A stretch of 64,000 bases of DNA from Neurospora tetrasperma FGSC 2508. Taxonomy: Eukaryota > Ascomycota > Sordariomycetes > Sordariales > Sordariaceae. The position numbers were made by a program, and so were the translations under genes. The notes under the pieces are model-generated. The model was not told the origin of the DNA. It saw only the letters and a list, made by a program, of their open reading frames with translations, and did no database searches. Where the stretch lies: assembly GCF_000213175.1 (NCBI RefSeq), contig NW_009799179.1, positions 1,065,713 to 1,129,712 of the forward strand, read 5' to 3'. Shown here one piece after another: positions 1 to 11,019 of the stretch; within the stretch, counting starts at the first letter, position 1; each line of letters opens with the position of its first letter.

Positions 1-699
1 GGATCATCAGTGAGGGTGTGAGGGAGAAGCAGAGGTGATCTTGGATGATTTTGTGGTGAATGTTTCAAGGGTTTGTTTTGCTGTATTACGCGAGTGAAGG
101 AAAAAAAGTTTGAAGGGGGTGTAGTTGAAAGTTGGACGGATGATACATGTACGGCGATGAATTCGACACGATAATGATTTAATAGTATAGCATGAGCATG
201 AACAGGCAGGGCATAGTACGAGCATAGCATCGAAGGCCAAATAACAACGATAGAGCATGATGGTTGATACCCACAAGCGAACGAAATAGCATCATGGCAA
301 AAAACCTAGGCAATGAAATTCTTGAAAACTCTATACTCCGTTATCAATGATACCCACGCCGTCCTAGATACTACCAGAACCAATTATCCTATTTAAACCA
401 AGAAAAACGCCCCAAAAAATGCATCGCTGGCCTCACCACCCATTCGCCCACGTCGTCAGTAGGTGGAAGGGAGGATACAGCTATCCCGAGTACTCTCGAT
501 ATAAACTTGAAAGCATCCAATCATCGCAAAAACCTGCCTAATGATAGCACCGTTCTGCCCGAGAAAACACCAAGACAAAGGAAAGTGGAAAAGAAAAAGA
601 AACCCAAAAACGAAAACATGGAAGTTATCATCAGCCTTTATCCGACGTAATCCATGCCACATGCACATCAAGTTGAACATCCATTATCCGCTCATTGTA
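1..699. other. 3' flank of the Cti6-like gene
   Basis: This stretch follows the stop codon of the minus-strand PHD-finger gene and runs to the window edge. Short open frames are present on both strands, but none shows a recognisable domain or splice structure. It probably holds the 3' UTR of that gene and part of an intergenic spacer. I see no tRNA, repeat or other gene in it. Confidence 0.5.
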
Positions 700-2889
700 T
701 CACACTGTATACTCCTGCTGCCACTTGACCAACCTCCGGGTCAAGCTGTCCATCATCTCCACGCAGCTGAGGTCCTTGAAATCCTTTCCTAGCTGCCCTT
801 CTGAAGTCATGACAGCGGCTGGGGTCGAGCAATTGACCCCGAGCATGCCTGTTGCCGACCCTGGCTTTTCACAGTCAGTTGCTAATTGTGGTGCGACGCT
901 GTTGCCGTTTGTCTTGTCGTCATCCGATGGTGACTCGCCAGCAAGCTCAACTTGGGTTCGCGAAATGAAGTCAAGGAGTGCTGCGGCCCTCCTCTTCATG
1001 TCAGTCATGGTGATCTTGCTGTTCATCCCACCCTTATTCTTCCCGTGTTTTCCGTGTCCAGTAGCCTTCTCTTCGGCCTTACTTGGCTTCGGAGGAGGCG
1101 GTACTTCAGCTGGTGCCTCCCCTGACTGTGATCTTGCAGGTGATGGCTCGTTGTCATCACGTGTGTATTGATTGCGACCCTTCTTCTTATGTGATCGCTT
1201 CTTCTCAATCTTGGCCGTGGGAGTAGCTGCAGCGGGAGGGTCTTCCGGAGTCGACTGTGAGGCAGGAGGGGGCTCGGGTACCGCTGGTGGTTGCTCTTCT
1301 TGTTCTGCCGGTTCTTCCGCAGCGGCAGGGGTAGCCATAGTAGTAGTAGTGGTAGTCGTTGTAGTGGTCACGGCGGTGGCGGCTGCGACCGGTGTCGTTG
1401 TAGCGGGCGTCTTGTTCACTGCCGCACGAGCTGCTAGTGGTAACTCGTCCGAAGGGTCTGAATCTGTATCTGTGTCAATTTCAGATGCCTTCGCGAGAGT
1501 CGTGGCTTTCGTACCATCAGCTCGCCGGCGCTCAGCTCTACCCTTTCGCTTGTTTGCTGCCTCAGCCCTTTGTCGTTCGCGTTCTTCTTTTTCAGTTGTC
1601 TTCTCGGTACGCAGAGTGCGGCCTGCTGCGCCGCCCCGCGATCTAGACTTTGCACCATTCCGCGTTGTTGTGCCGGCGTCGTCAGAGTCTTCAGTGGTCT
1701 TGTCGAGGCTAGGAGAGGCCGATCGAGAGCTCGTCCTCTGCCTCTTGTTTTCTGACTTTCTTGAAGAGGGTCAGCGGTTATTGATGTCGGGCAGCGTAGG
1801 ACGTGGACCTACTCTTCGCTATCGCTTCTGCCTCGCTTTGTTCTTCTCGTGGTAGTTTCGGGTTGTTCAGAAGCTGCATCTTCTTTGCTTGCTTCAATCG
1901 CCCGTCTCAGGGCTTCAGCTTCGTCGTAGTCAGCTCCTCGGCTGTTCATTGTAGATCTTCGCTTCGACGCGGAGGAAGTGGTCGTACCACGTCCGTTGCG
2001 GCCCTCCGGTTTATCTTTGGGCGGTGATCTCGTGCCATCCTTATTGAGAGAGGCGGATCTAGAAGTGGTTCGAGAGGGGCGCTTAAGGGGCAGGTAGTGC
2101 GAATAGCGTTGTCTGTGAATCATGTCGTCAGTGGACTGGAGAGTGAATTGACAATTGTCGTGGATGGAGGAGGATATTGCATGAAAGGTGAGGCAACGTC
2201 AAAGGCGTGTGATGGGCTTTGACGCACTCCAGCTGAACTTTCAAAAGTTCAGCTCCCGACCATGCAACCCCAGGACCAAAGAAATGCAAGATTTACCCGT
2301 TGCTCGCTGTGAAAATTTTGTGGAATTCTTTGCGGCACTCTTCGCAGAAATATTCGTCTGGGCTTGACTCTTCGGTCATAATGCCAACGCAGGCGCCATG
2401 TTGCCAAACCTTGCAAATGTCGCATTGTACGAAAAATCCGGCCGCATCGTCGGTGACATCGGTCGCGAATATGGGATCGATATCCATGCCGTCCTTCAAG
2501 CCATGCTTGGAGTCTTCGTCGAACGGCGGAGGGCCTGGGTAGTCCTCGTAGCCGCAAATGCACCGAACGGCCTCGTCCTCGTCTTGAGCATCATCGTCGC
2601 CGTGTGCCATTTCGACCTGCTCAGACTTGTTATTTGCCCTCTCTCTTTCTTCCTGCTGACCGCGGGTACGACGCCGTGTGCCAAACGAGTCGTCCGCTGT
2701 AATTGTCTCGTCTGGAGCCTCAGAAGATAGCGATCCCGAGGAGCTTGACTTTTGTGGTGAGACAGCTTTGTTGAAATACCTGGTGCTGCGCTCACCACGA
2801 CCTGACGTGCTGGACGTGCTGGACGAAATTTGCGATTGTGATTGGGAGGTTCGCGCTCTTGACGACCGCCTCGGATCGGACCCTGCCAT
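700..2889 (-). CDS. cti6: Cti6-like PHD-finger protein of the Rpd3L histone deacetylase complex
   Basis: Three exons, 2889-2297, 2112-1813 and 1759-700, join in frame to give 650 residues. Donors are GTAAAT and GTAGGT, and both introns carry a CTGAC branch point. A C4HC3 PHD finger lies at about residues 110-185 (C110, C112, C156, C159, H164, C167, C182, C185). The loop between the first and second cysteine pairs is about 43 residues, longer than in a minimal PHD finger. After the finger come a QRYSHYLP segment, basic Arg/Ser/Lys-rich linkers, a Thr/Val run, and a conserved-looking C-terminal block (RRAAALLDFISRTQVELA ... MMDSLTRRLVKWQQEY). In yeast, Cti6 reads H3K4 methylation and links Cyc8-Tup1 or SAGA with Rpd3L; nuclear action here is inferred from the family. 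The start is the first ATG in a frame with no in-frame ATG upstream that fits. Another PHD family is possible but less likely. Confidence 0.85.
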
Positions 2890-5800
2890 TGCTTGCAGCT
2901 GGGGCCGCAGTCAAGGCAGGAGCTTGAAGTGTGTAGGGTATATAATCGACACGATTGGTGTCGAAGAGGAGAACGCGATCCGCAGGCCCGTTGGGAGGGG
3001 GTTCTGCGGTCGGGTATCCGGAGTGCCTGAGGACGATGACGCACCCTAGCACTAAAACAATTCCGTTTTACTTGAAGCTCGACAATTGCGATGTGGATGG
3101 TCGTGAGAAGTAATGGGGCGTGATGGCGGGAGCAAACCCGAATCACGCGATCGTCTGTCGATGTGGTCACGGAGAAGCGAGGACTCGACGAGGCCGAGTC
3201 TCGACCGCAAATTGAATCTGACACAACTGTTGAGTGAAGATGCGATCGAAGGTGTCGAGGTTATGAGACTCGTGCTAGGTTCGAATCGTAGCTTGAAGCC
3301 GGTGCTTGGTGGTAGAGAAGCGTAAAGTATCGAGGATGGACCGACCGACGGCGGAGGATCGCGAAGGCTTAGGTCGAAAATCCAGCCAAGTGAGGAGGGT
3401 GCTCGATCGGGGGCGTGCTCGAGATGAGGATGTCGCCGGCTTGCTTGTGTAAATGTCCACGAAAGCAAGACTCGTTCGCTGCTAACTTGGGTAAAAGATT
3501 GAGCGGGTACGAGGGTGGGAAAAAAACGAAGAAGAGGGGACGAAGGACAGGCGAGACGAGATGTCTATGACGGGATCCGAAGTGCTGGCTAGGCCAAATT
3601 GGAGATCGGGGAGCGGTGGTCGACGTGGTAGGTGGGTGGTAAACTATTTCTCATGACGGAAACAACAAGTTCGACAAGTCGGGTTTTCGTGCCTATGACC
3701 CAGGGTGTGCGTGGTGAGGATTTCCAGAAAAGAGGAGAGCGAGGACGGCACTGCCTGGGAGGAGGAAGCGATGGCTGGTCTCTCTTGGTGTGTGTACAAT
3801 GGTGGAAACCGAGCCCGGGACCTAGTCGAGTTGCCAGCCCCAAAAAAAGACGGGACCACCGCACCGCACCATGGCACCACGATGCACCACGACCACCACC
3901 ACCAACCCGACACGGCGCTCTTGCAGTTGCAGTGCTTGCAGTAAATTTTGGCAGAAAGCTGTCCGCCCGGGCACCCACTCTGGCTGCCGCCCACCCACCA
4001 ACCCCGGTCTGATCCCGTCCGTCACTCAGGCACCTCCTCACTCCTCCTCACGGTAGCGGCAGTGGCAGCGCCAAAGCGTGCGGGGCCATCTGGAAGCTCG
4101 GTCCCCATGTTGACCAATCCGGTACCGGGAAAAAGTTAATGGGCCAGCTCGACCAGGATATTAATGATCTCTGGGATGCGGCGTCGAAAGCCGGCTTGTC
4201 GATGCTGTTCAGTTTTCAGAGACGAGTAGACATAGTTTGATGTAAGAAAGTCGTATGTATAGGTATGTAGAGGCCGTAGAGTGGTGAATTGCTTGTACCG
4301 TCCTTCGGGGAGGGTTCGTGCTATGACATCACGCCTCAATAGGTGAAGCCCGTGTCCAACCTAAACCGACAAGAGAATAAGGGGCATCTTGAAAATCGAA
4401 AAGGGTTTGAAGTGAAATGTGGTGCAAACAAACATCGATAGTGGAAGACGACGAAACTCGCTGTTGCACACAAGGGGGAATTATTTGGGGTAATAGGAAG
4501 GGGACGGGAGGCGGGGGTTCGGTTCGTTGCTCGCTGCAGGTCGGGTCTGGTTCAGGTTGTTGTCGGGTTGAGCAAAGCTTTCCAAGTGAAATTGCATCTC
4601 CCGTCGTCGAATGGGTCTCGTTTGCTTCTCAAAGGGAAAATGGCAGTGCTTGGTGTTGTCAGGGCGGCATCAAATCAGATGCAACTATGAATGGCACCGG
4701 CACCGCAGTGTTCTGCCTGTGATGGAAAACGCTTGGCTCTTGCTCGAATAGTGTAAGCACAGTGCGTCCGATATCCAGGAACCGCCGCCCACAACCCGGC
4801 CTCCATCATTCAGGTCGCTGGCTCGAGTCGGGTTAACACTTCAATGTGAGTGTGCATGGCGATGATTTTAAGGGTGAGTAGAAACAGAGACACTTGCCCG
4901 CCCAGAAAGAAGCTCAGTTGCTGGGGAAGTCATGCTAAGGTAGTTGGTACCTAGGTAGTTATTGGGACAACATCAGTCGACTCGGTACTCCCCCATGGTC
5001 TTCAAATTGGATTTGGGAAATCGACAAACGTACAGGTAGCTCAGTAGCTAGAGAGGTCACGGTATGGAAATTCAGCATCTCACTTGGGGTTGTTCCTTGG
5101 AGTCTCCAGTGGTGTACCCGTGGGAACACCAGTATGCTTGACGGTTCGTGATTTTGCGGTCGACATCTAGGGTATTATCATTGGGTGATCTCTCAGTTTC
5201 CGTTGATCTCTCCATGTTGGGAGAGACCCAATCCCATGCGTGAGGCGATTCACTCGGATGGGAACCGGAAACCGAATGGAGGCTCCCCCGGCCGGGAACT
5301 ACAAGTGGAAGGCGGGGGCGGAACAGCGGGTGTACTTCTAGGTTCTGGCAGCATGGCAGGCAGCGGCATTGGGTCACCGACCTCTGTCCTCTCCTCAGAA
5401 TCACAGCCCGAAACCCGCGCTGTCCAGACGACCAACTGCAGTGAGGTGGTTAAGGACGGGATGCTTACATAATGCAGCCAAGGGTGCGTCGACTAGGTCC
5501 CGCCTACCATCCCGCCCGCCCTCACTACAGTGAACACCCGCTTCTCCTAATCACAACCACTGAACTCCATTGCTTTCCACCCCTCAACACCACTGCACCG
5601 ATACACGACACCCGTCTCACTGACTCGGACAAAGTGCTGGTTTGAGTTGGCTTCCTTTGTTTTGGCCTTCCTATAGCTCTCCCCCCGATCTTGCCTGCAA
5701 CCTGGCCACCGGATATCCGCACGAGCCAGATTCGAGCCAAGAAGGTGGGTGCTTGTGATTAGCAGCTGATTGTCCCCTCAGTTGTATGGCTTCATTTCCC

Positions 5801-6569
5801 CCCCTCCCCCTTCTCGCCGCCTCCCCCGCCATGCTGTTTCATTTGTCCCTTGGTGGTATCCCGACGATTCAGGAAGTTCTTGCTATGATAGACGATGCGG
5901 TGGCAACTTGGGGAGAAAATATTTCATCTACCGGTCCAGGCATAAACAACGAGAACACAACTGCCATGGCGTTTCCCCTCCTTTTCCCAAGGCTTCGGTG
6001 CTGATGAGTCTTTTTGGGCAGAAAGGGATATATCCAAAGCGACGTCGGCGCCTTCGTTTCCTTCCACTTGTATTCCCAAGGTGTTCTCCGGATCACAGAA
6101 CTTCCACAATCATACGGATTATAGCAGCCTGGGAATCCCCTCGGGTTGACGCATATTCCGTGTGAAGTGCCTCGGCGGCTGGCGCTCCTTCGAAAGTTGA
6201 TAGCATCTTGTCTTGGGTACTATGTAATATCCTGAAGGTACGTTCGTAGGCACGCGCCTTCCACGTTGCAATTCTTGGATTTCTTTCCAAAGCCACTTCA
6301 CAGAACTACGCGGCATGAACAAACGACCTCTTCTTCAGTCGAGTCCGCCCAGGTCCCCTCCCGTCCTAACCCCGCGCCTCTCTTCTGTCCCGGCCCTGCA
6401 CTCGGCCTTTCTTCTCGTCCCGCCATTCTTTTGTTGTTGCTGTTCAGTCAGTGTAGCACCAATGCTAGCCTTCTTAAATGACTTCTTCCCATTCATCAAA
6501 TGGCTTTCATTGTTGTTGCTAATTCGTTTGCGCTTGGCTTCTGACAGAGCACACGAGCAAGTCACAAGA
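2890..6569. other. 3.7 kb divergent intergenic region
   Basis: This lies between two divergent genes (the cti6-like gene on minus and the CxxC protein gene on plus) and must hold both promoters and 5' leaders. Open frames up to 150 codons occur on both strands but overlap each other, use non-ATG starts or have biased composition, so I do not call them. A perfect TACCTAGGTA palindrome lies at 4948-4957. Sequence near 5036-5060 resembles a tRNA A box but has no matching B box. The last 250 bases before 6570 are an open frame rich in Leu, Phe and Cys that I treat as 5' leader. Confidence 0.5.
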
Positions 6570-8338
6570 ATGTCCTCCGCCGATACGGTGTCGGTGTCGC
6601 CCGCATATCGAAGCGAACGGAGAATCCATCCACTGCCCAAGAGATCACTCAGAGACCGTTTAACCCCCGAAGCCGCGGAGTCGATTCAATACCCCCCAGC
6701 TCCTTCGATCTCTACGTCCTTGTTCCCGAGTCTGTATAGTATCCGAGATGACGAACCAGACCAGACTCCGACTCCCCCTCGCGAGCGACTCACCGAGGCT
6801 GCCCCGCGCCAGTCAAGAAGAGATGGTCCAGTAGCAGAAAGTGGGGGATATACTACTGCGTCGAGACAAGGCATACCGGAGCGCGGGCACAGCTTGCTCG
6901 ATGACGGGATCTCTGATCCGTCGAACCGCAAGGGTCATCAGTCACCGAGGACTGAAAATGAAGAGAGATCGGTCAATTCGCAAGCTACTCTCTCCGCGGC
7001 ACCAGCAATCGATGGCTATGACTCCTTCGAAAACACGAACAATAAGAAAAAGAGGAAAATCCCTACGGCAGGTGATGCAGCTCTTGGCGGGGTTCATGTT
7101 GGCATAGATGCTGGCTTCGGAACCACATCTGTTCAGGCGTCTGAAAGTCATGGGGAAGCAACGTCTTCGAGCTCGGCGTCTCAGTATGGTTCCGGGGGTT
7201 ATATGCCAGGCTTGCAGAACGTGCCTGGTCCTGGAAGAGGTAGATATGGCAGACCGCGCAACGGCAGAAGCCCGCTCAGGCCCTTGTCGGACTCGAACAC
7301 CAACTGGCTCGGAAGAGGCGGGAAGCTGCGCTCTGTTCCATGGTCAACCAGTTCAGGTAAGTCAACCGACGCTCTATCCTGGTTCCCTTGCCATTTGATT
7401 TGTCTTGAGGTGTTGTTACGATGGAGATGCTGATCATATCTCTCTCTGTAGCCGAGAACCAGGGGATCATCTCCAGCGCCATAGCGAAAGCAGAGAAGCT
7501 AAACCCACCACATGCGGGGTCTGAAAGTACAAGTCTCTTGCAGAATTCATTGTCACCGAAACGCCCTGCGTCAGCACAGTTCACGTTTACCGCTCCTGGT
7601 CCTAATGCACTCTCTTGGCCTGGCTCTGATCGACGAATCAACATGCCGACCCCGTCAGCGGCTCGACAAGGACAGGAAAATTGGCAGCGTGCTGCTCCGG
7701 GTGGTCAGGCAGCTAATGCCCACGCTCTTTCATCGGGAACAGGCACCGCAGCGAAGGATGCACAAGGCAAAAGTGGCGCTGGAGGCCAAGGGCAGCAAGG
7801 CCCGGCACCTAAAACCACCAGGAGGAGTGCTGCTAAAGAGTATGCCGCCGCGGCCAAACAACGGCGCCGGGAGACGCAACTACGGAATAAGCGTCACCCT
7901 CCTAAGCCTGAAGATATCTGGATTTGCCACTTTTGTGAGTACGAGTCGATCTTCGGCCACCCTCCCGAAGCTTTGGTCCGTCAATATGAGATCAAGGCCC
8001 GCAAGCAACGCCAGTTGGAACAACAGCGGAAGGCTCAGTGGGAAAGGCTCAAGAAGGGCAAGCACAAGGGGAAGAAAAACAGCAAGTTGCCTACCAAGGG
8101 TCACGATGGTGTTCAGGATGCCCATCAACCTTCGGGCGGCCATGGTGGTCCGATGAACTGCGATTATAGTCAAGGCACTCAGAGCGAGGAGTACTTTGAC
8201 GACGATGATTACGAGGAAGACGACTACGACCCGGACGAAGATCTGCCGCCAGAGAACGGACTGGAAGCCGAACGACATGAACGTGTTCCAGATCACGTTG
8301 CCCGCGTCTCGACGGTACCTGATGGGGGCGGGACGTAG
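6570..8338 (+). CDS. Conserved ascomycete protein of unknown function with a CxxC patch
   Basis: Two exons, 6570-7356 and 7452-8338, encode 557 residues. The intron has a GTAAGT donor, a CTGAT branch point and a TGTAG acceptor, and the phase is preserved. The N-terminus (PLPKRSLRDRLTPE...SIQYPP) and a block near residues 395-465 look like the conserved parts. That block has a Lys/Arg-rich helix (RSAAKEYAAAAKQRRRE), then WICHFCEYESIFG with C421 and C424, then a long charged helix (VRQYEIKARKQRQLEQQRKAQWERLKK) that could form a coiled coil. The rest is Ser/Gly/Arg-rich and probably disordered, and the C-terminus is very acidic (Asp/Glu run near residues 520-545). I recognise the general look from other filamentous ascomycetes but know of no function. 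The ATG at 6570 is preferred over the in-frame ATG at 6315 because the 85 residues between them look like translated leader sequence. Confidence 0.75.
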
Positions 8339-11019
8339 CCCAGGCTATTGTGGCCATGCCACCTCCCTGCCCCCTATTCTTTGTAACATTAGTCTGCAGC
8401 AATATTAGCGTGATTTTATACCCTGTTCTGGATTTTATGATGGTGATGGAGAGGGGGGCGCGGATGTCGGGGTGGTCACAGCGACTAGAGAGAATCGATC
8501 AGAGGATCGACTCTTGCCGCTTTGGCGCCAGGAGTCAGTGCTCCGGTGACGTGGCGAGGGATTTGACGAAGAGTGCGGGTGATACGCCCAGGCGAGAACA
8601 GGAGAAACTGAACTGTTAACAACAGCAGCTTAAGGCTCGCAGTTACTAATACAACCAAGCGCATACCGCTTACTCGGTCGGCTCACGCAATTTCGAAATA
8701 CGACCGAAGAACCACGATGATCACTGCTTAACAAACGCGGTGTCCTGGTATACAGCTTACTATGCACACGCTAGGCGAGGGTAAAGACGGAAAGAGAGGA
8801 ACACTAAGTTTAGGTGTATCATTGGAGGCTCGGTGGGAGTCTGGGTGATGGGGTGCTCGTTGTTGACGGCAACATAAATGAGCTTTGTTAGGTATATGAG
8901 GAGGGGACGATAATGGCCATAAGCAACAACAACAACAACAACAACAACAACGTACTACCTAGGCTATCGCAAATGCTTAGGGATAGATGGAGGTCTCGAG
9001 CAGAAAGACAACTGAACATACACCTATTGTCTGAACAAGAAAAGCACAATTATAGCTTGAATACAATGTTGTGTCTTGGTGGTTCAACTTGCGCAACATA
9101 CTATAAGGTATGGTATGTTTCGATAATCATTCTACACTTACATCTTTGCTGTTGTGAGCCGAGGTCCAGCACGCACACGGCGCTTCCCGAACGATGACAG
9201 GATGGAATCACCGAGTGGAGATGAACGGGAGAAGTTTCCGTAAGGGTCTCGACGATCACCAAATGTCAAACACAAACCCAGCCAAAGGGCCCAAAGCCCT
9301 CGGTGCGACGTCAGACAAAGACATAGTTTATCTCAAACCAGACAGATTGGATGAACGGCGCCTGTGCTGGCTGGACTGAGTCAAAGCTACTATGCAGTAA
9401 ACGTGTTTTGAGTGTTTGGCGAAGGGTTTTGTGTAGAAACTCGACTCATTGGTGCATTCTCTTCCTGTCGAGCAACTCGAGCGAATCCATTCTCCCACCG
9501 TCTCTTGACTGAATCTGGAACGGCGAGCAGGTGGGGATGATCAGGCCAATGCGAGGGCCAAGCAGCAGCAAGTCGAAGTGGAAGCAAGGCAGCTCGGCGC
9601 ATATTGGTCAAAGGTGATCATGATGCAAGTCATCTTATACCCACACTTTGGCCCGGCTCTGTTTGGGTCTCGTCCAATCCTCGACAATGGAAAGTGAAAA
9701 GCAATCAATCAATCAATCACAATGTGCCTAGGTAGAGTGCTTGATGCCGGGCTGTTCGAAGCACGGCAGCCGAGTGCCGTTGCCCAGGGGGAAGCGACAG
9801 TCCCCATTCTCCTGCATGGACGGCGGGACTTGGGGAAGCTCTGGGCTCTTGAGAATCGGACTGGAGGGAATGGAAACACAGAAACCCCAATAAAAAGTGA
9901 CACACTGACGCACGCATGCATCCACGAATTGGGTCTTTGGTGTCCTTGGTGACCTGTGGTGGAAGCCTAAATCGGGTTTAGCGGGCTTGCCAATCCCCTG
10001 GTTTTTAGCCTTGGGAGTTTGAGGTTTAGCGTGCGCTGTGTGTCAGGTTCACGACAACGCCGAAACGACGACCTTCACGTTCACAGCCTGGAAGTGGACA
10101 TCGGATGCGGAAATGTGGCTCCAAGCGTCCCCACGGCGCATTGTTAACGTGACAGGATAGGATGCCCGTACGTGGTGGAGTTGGACAGACACGGCGCTAC
10201 ACTTTGTGATTTTTTATTCAAGATCCATCCCGGCACTCCCACGGCTTCCTTTGCTGACAAGGTCCATGATATGATCCCTTTTATTCGGGGATCCCATGTA
10301 CAGGACGTGAAGATATTGGCTGCTGTGCCGTCATCACCGTCACCTCCTTCAGCTCATCAGGGCACAAGCAAGTTCCAGTTTTTTTGTTGGACGGCAGACT
10401 CGGCGGGAACGAGATTCATCCTTCCTACACCTACGCAGACCAAGACGGGACTTTCACTGCGCAGGCGGGAAGGAAGGGCGCTGCTGCACATACGTCCCAG
10501 GTGCAAACTGCACTGCGACCGCACTACAACTCCCGACCTCCGTCATCGTCATTTTTTCTCGATACCAGGCCGGTAGTACCACCCACCCGACAAGAAGACA
10601 AGCAAATCCCGGCACCCTCCTCCTATTCCACGCACCCAAACAGTCTGGCGCTGCCACTCTCAGACAACAACCACCACCACCACACCACGCAATCACCACC
10701 CTCATCTACACGTGTCGTCGCCGACTCTCACCTCTCTTCCGTCCCGACAAACCTTTTGCGACGACCAACGGCGCCTTCAATCTCTCCTTTTTTGTTTTTT
10801 TTTCGCATTTAGCAGCCGAACTAAAGTCCCTCCACTAATTCCTCTATTGCGCCCTATGAGAAGCCGCGCTCGGTAATGAGCAAGATCGCCAGGTTGGGGA
10901 TGGCCTGGATCAAGAACACAGACACACCACGCACACACATAGCGACAACAGCGACATCCAGGTAGAAATACTAGAGGCCCTACTGTGCTTGTCGAAGCGG
11001 AGGATACAACATTCAAACC
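8339..11019. other. 2.7 kb intergenic region
   Basis: This region separates two plus-strand genes and should contain the 3' end of the first and the promoter and leader of the second. It holds a (CAA)9 microsatellite (8924-8950), TACCTAGG-type motifs at 8956-8963 and 9727-9734, a short AATC repeat near 9705-9720, and pyrimidine-rich runs near 10640-10800. No open frame here has a recognisable domain. Confidence 0.5.
8924..8950 (+). repeat. (CAA)9 microsatellite
   Basis: Nine perfect CAA units follow the gcaatgg-like flank. The run is noncoding: the short open frame across it encodes only poly-Asn. Confidence 0.9.

Noticed and set aside
3275-3295. GGTTCGAATC, resembling a Pol III B box
   Set aside because: No A box or tRNA fold upstream; lies in promoter sequence.
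5036-5075. tRNA-like A box (GGTAGCTCAGTAG)
   Set aside because: No B box, acceptor stem or anticodon arm can be drawn downstream.
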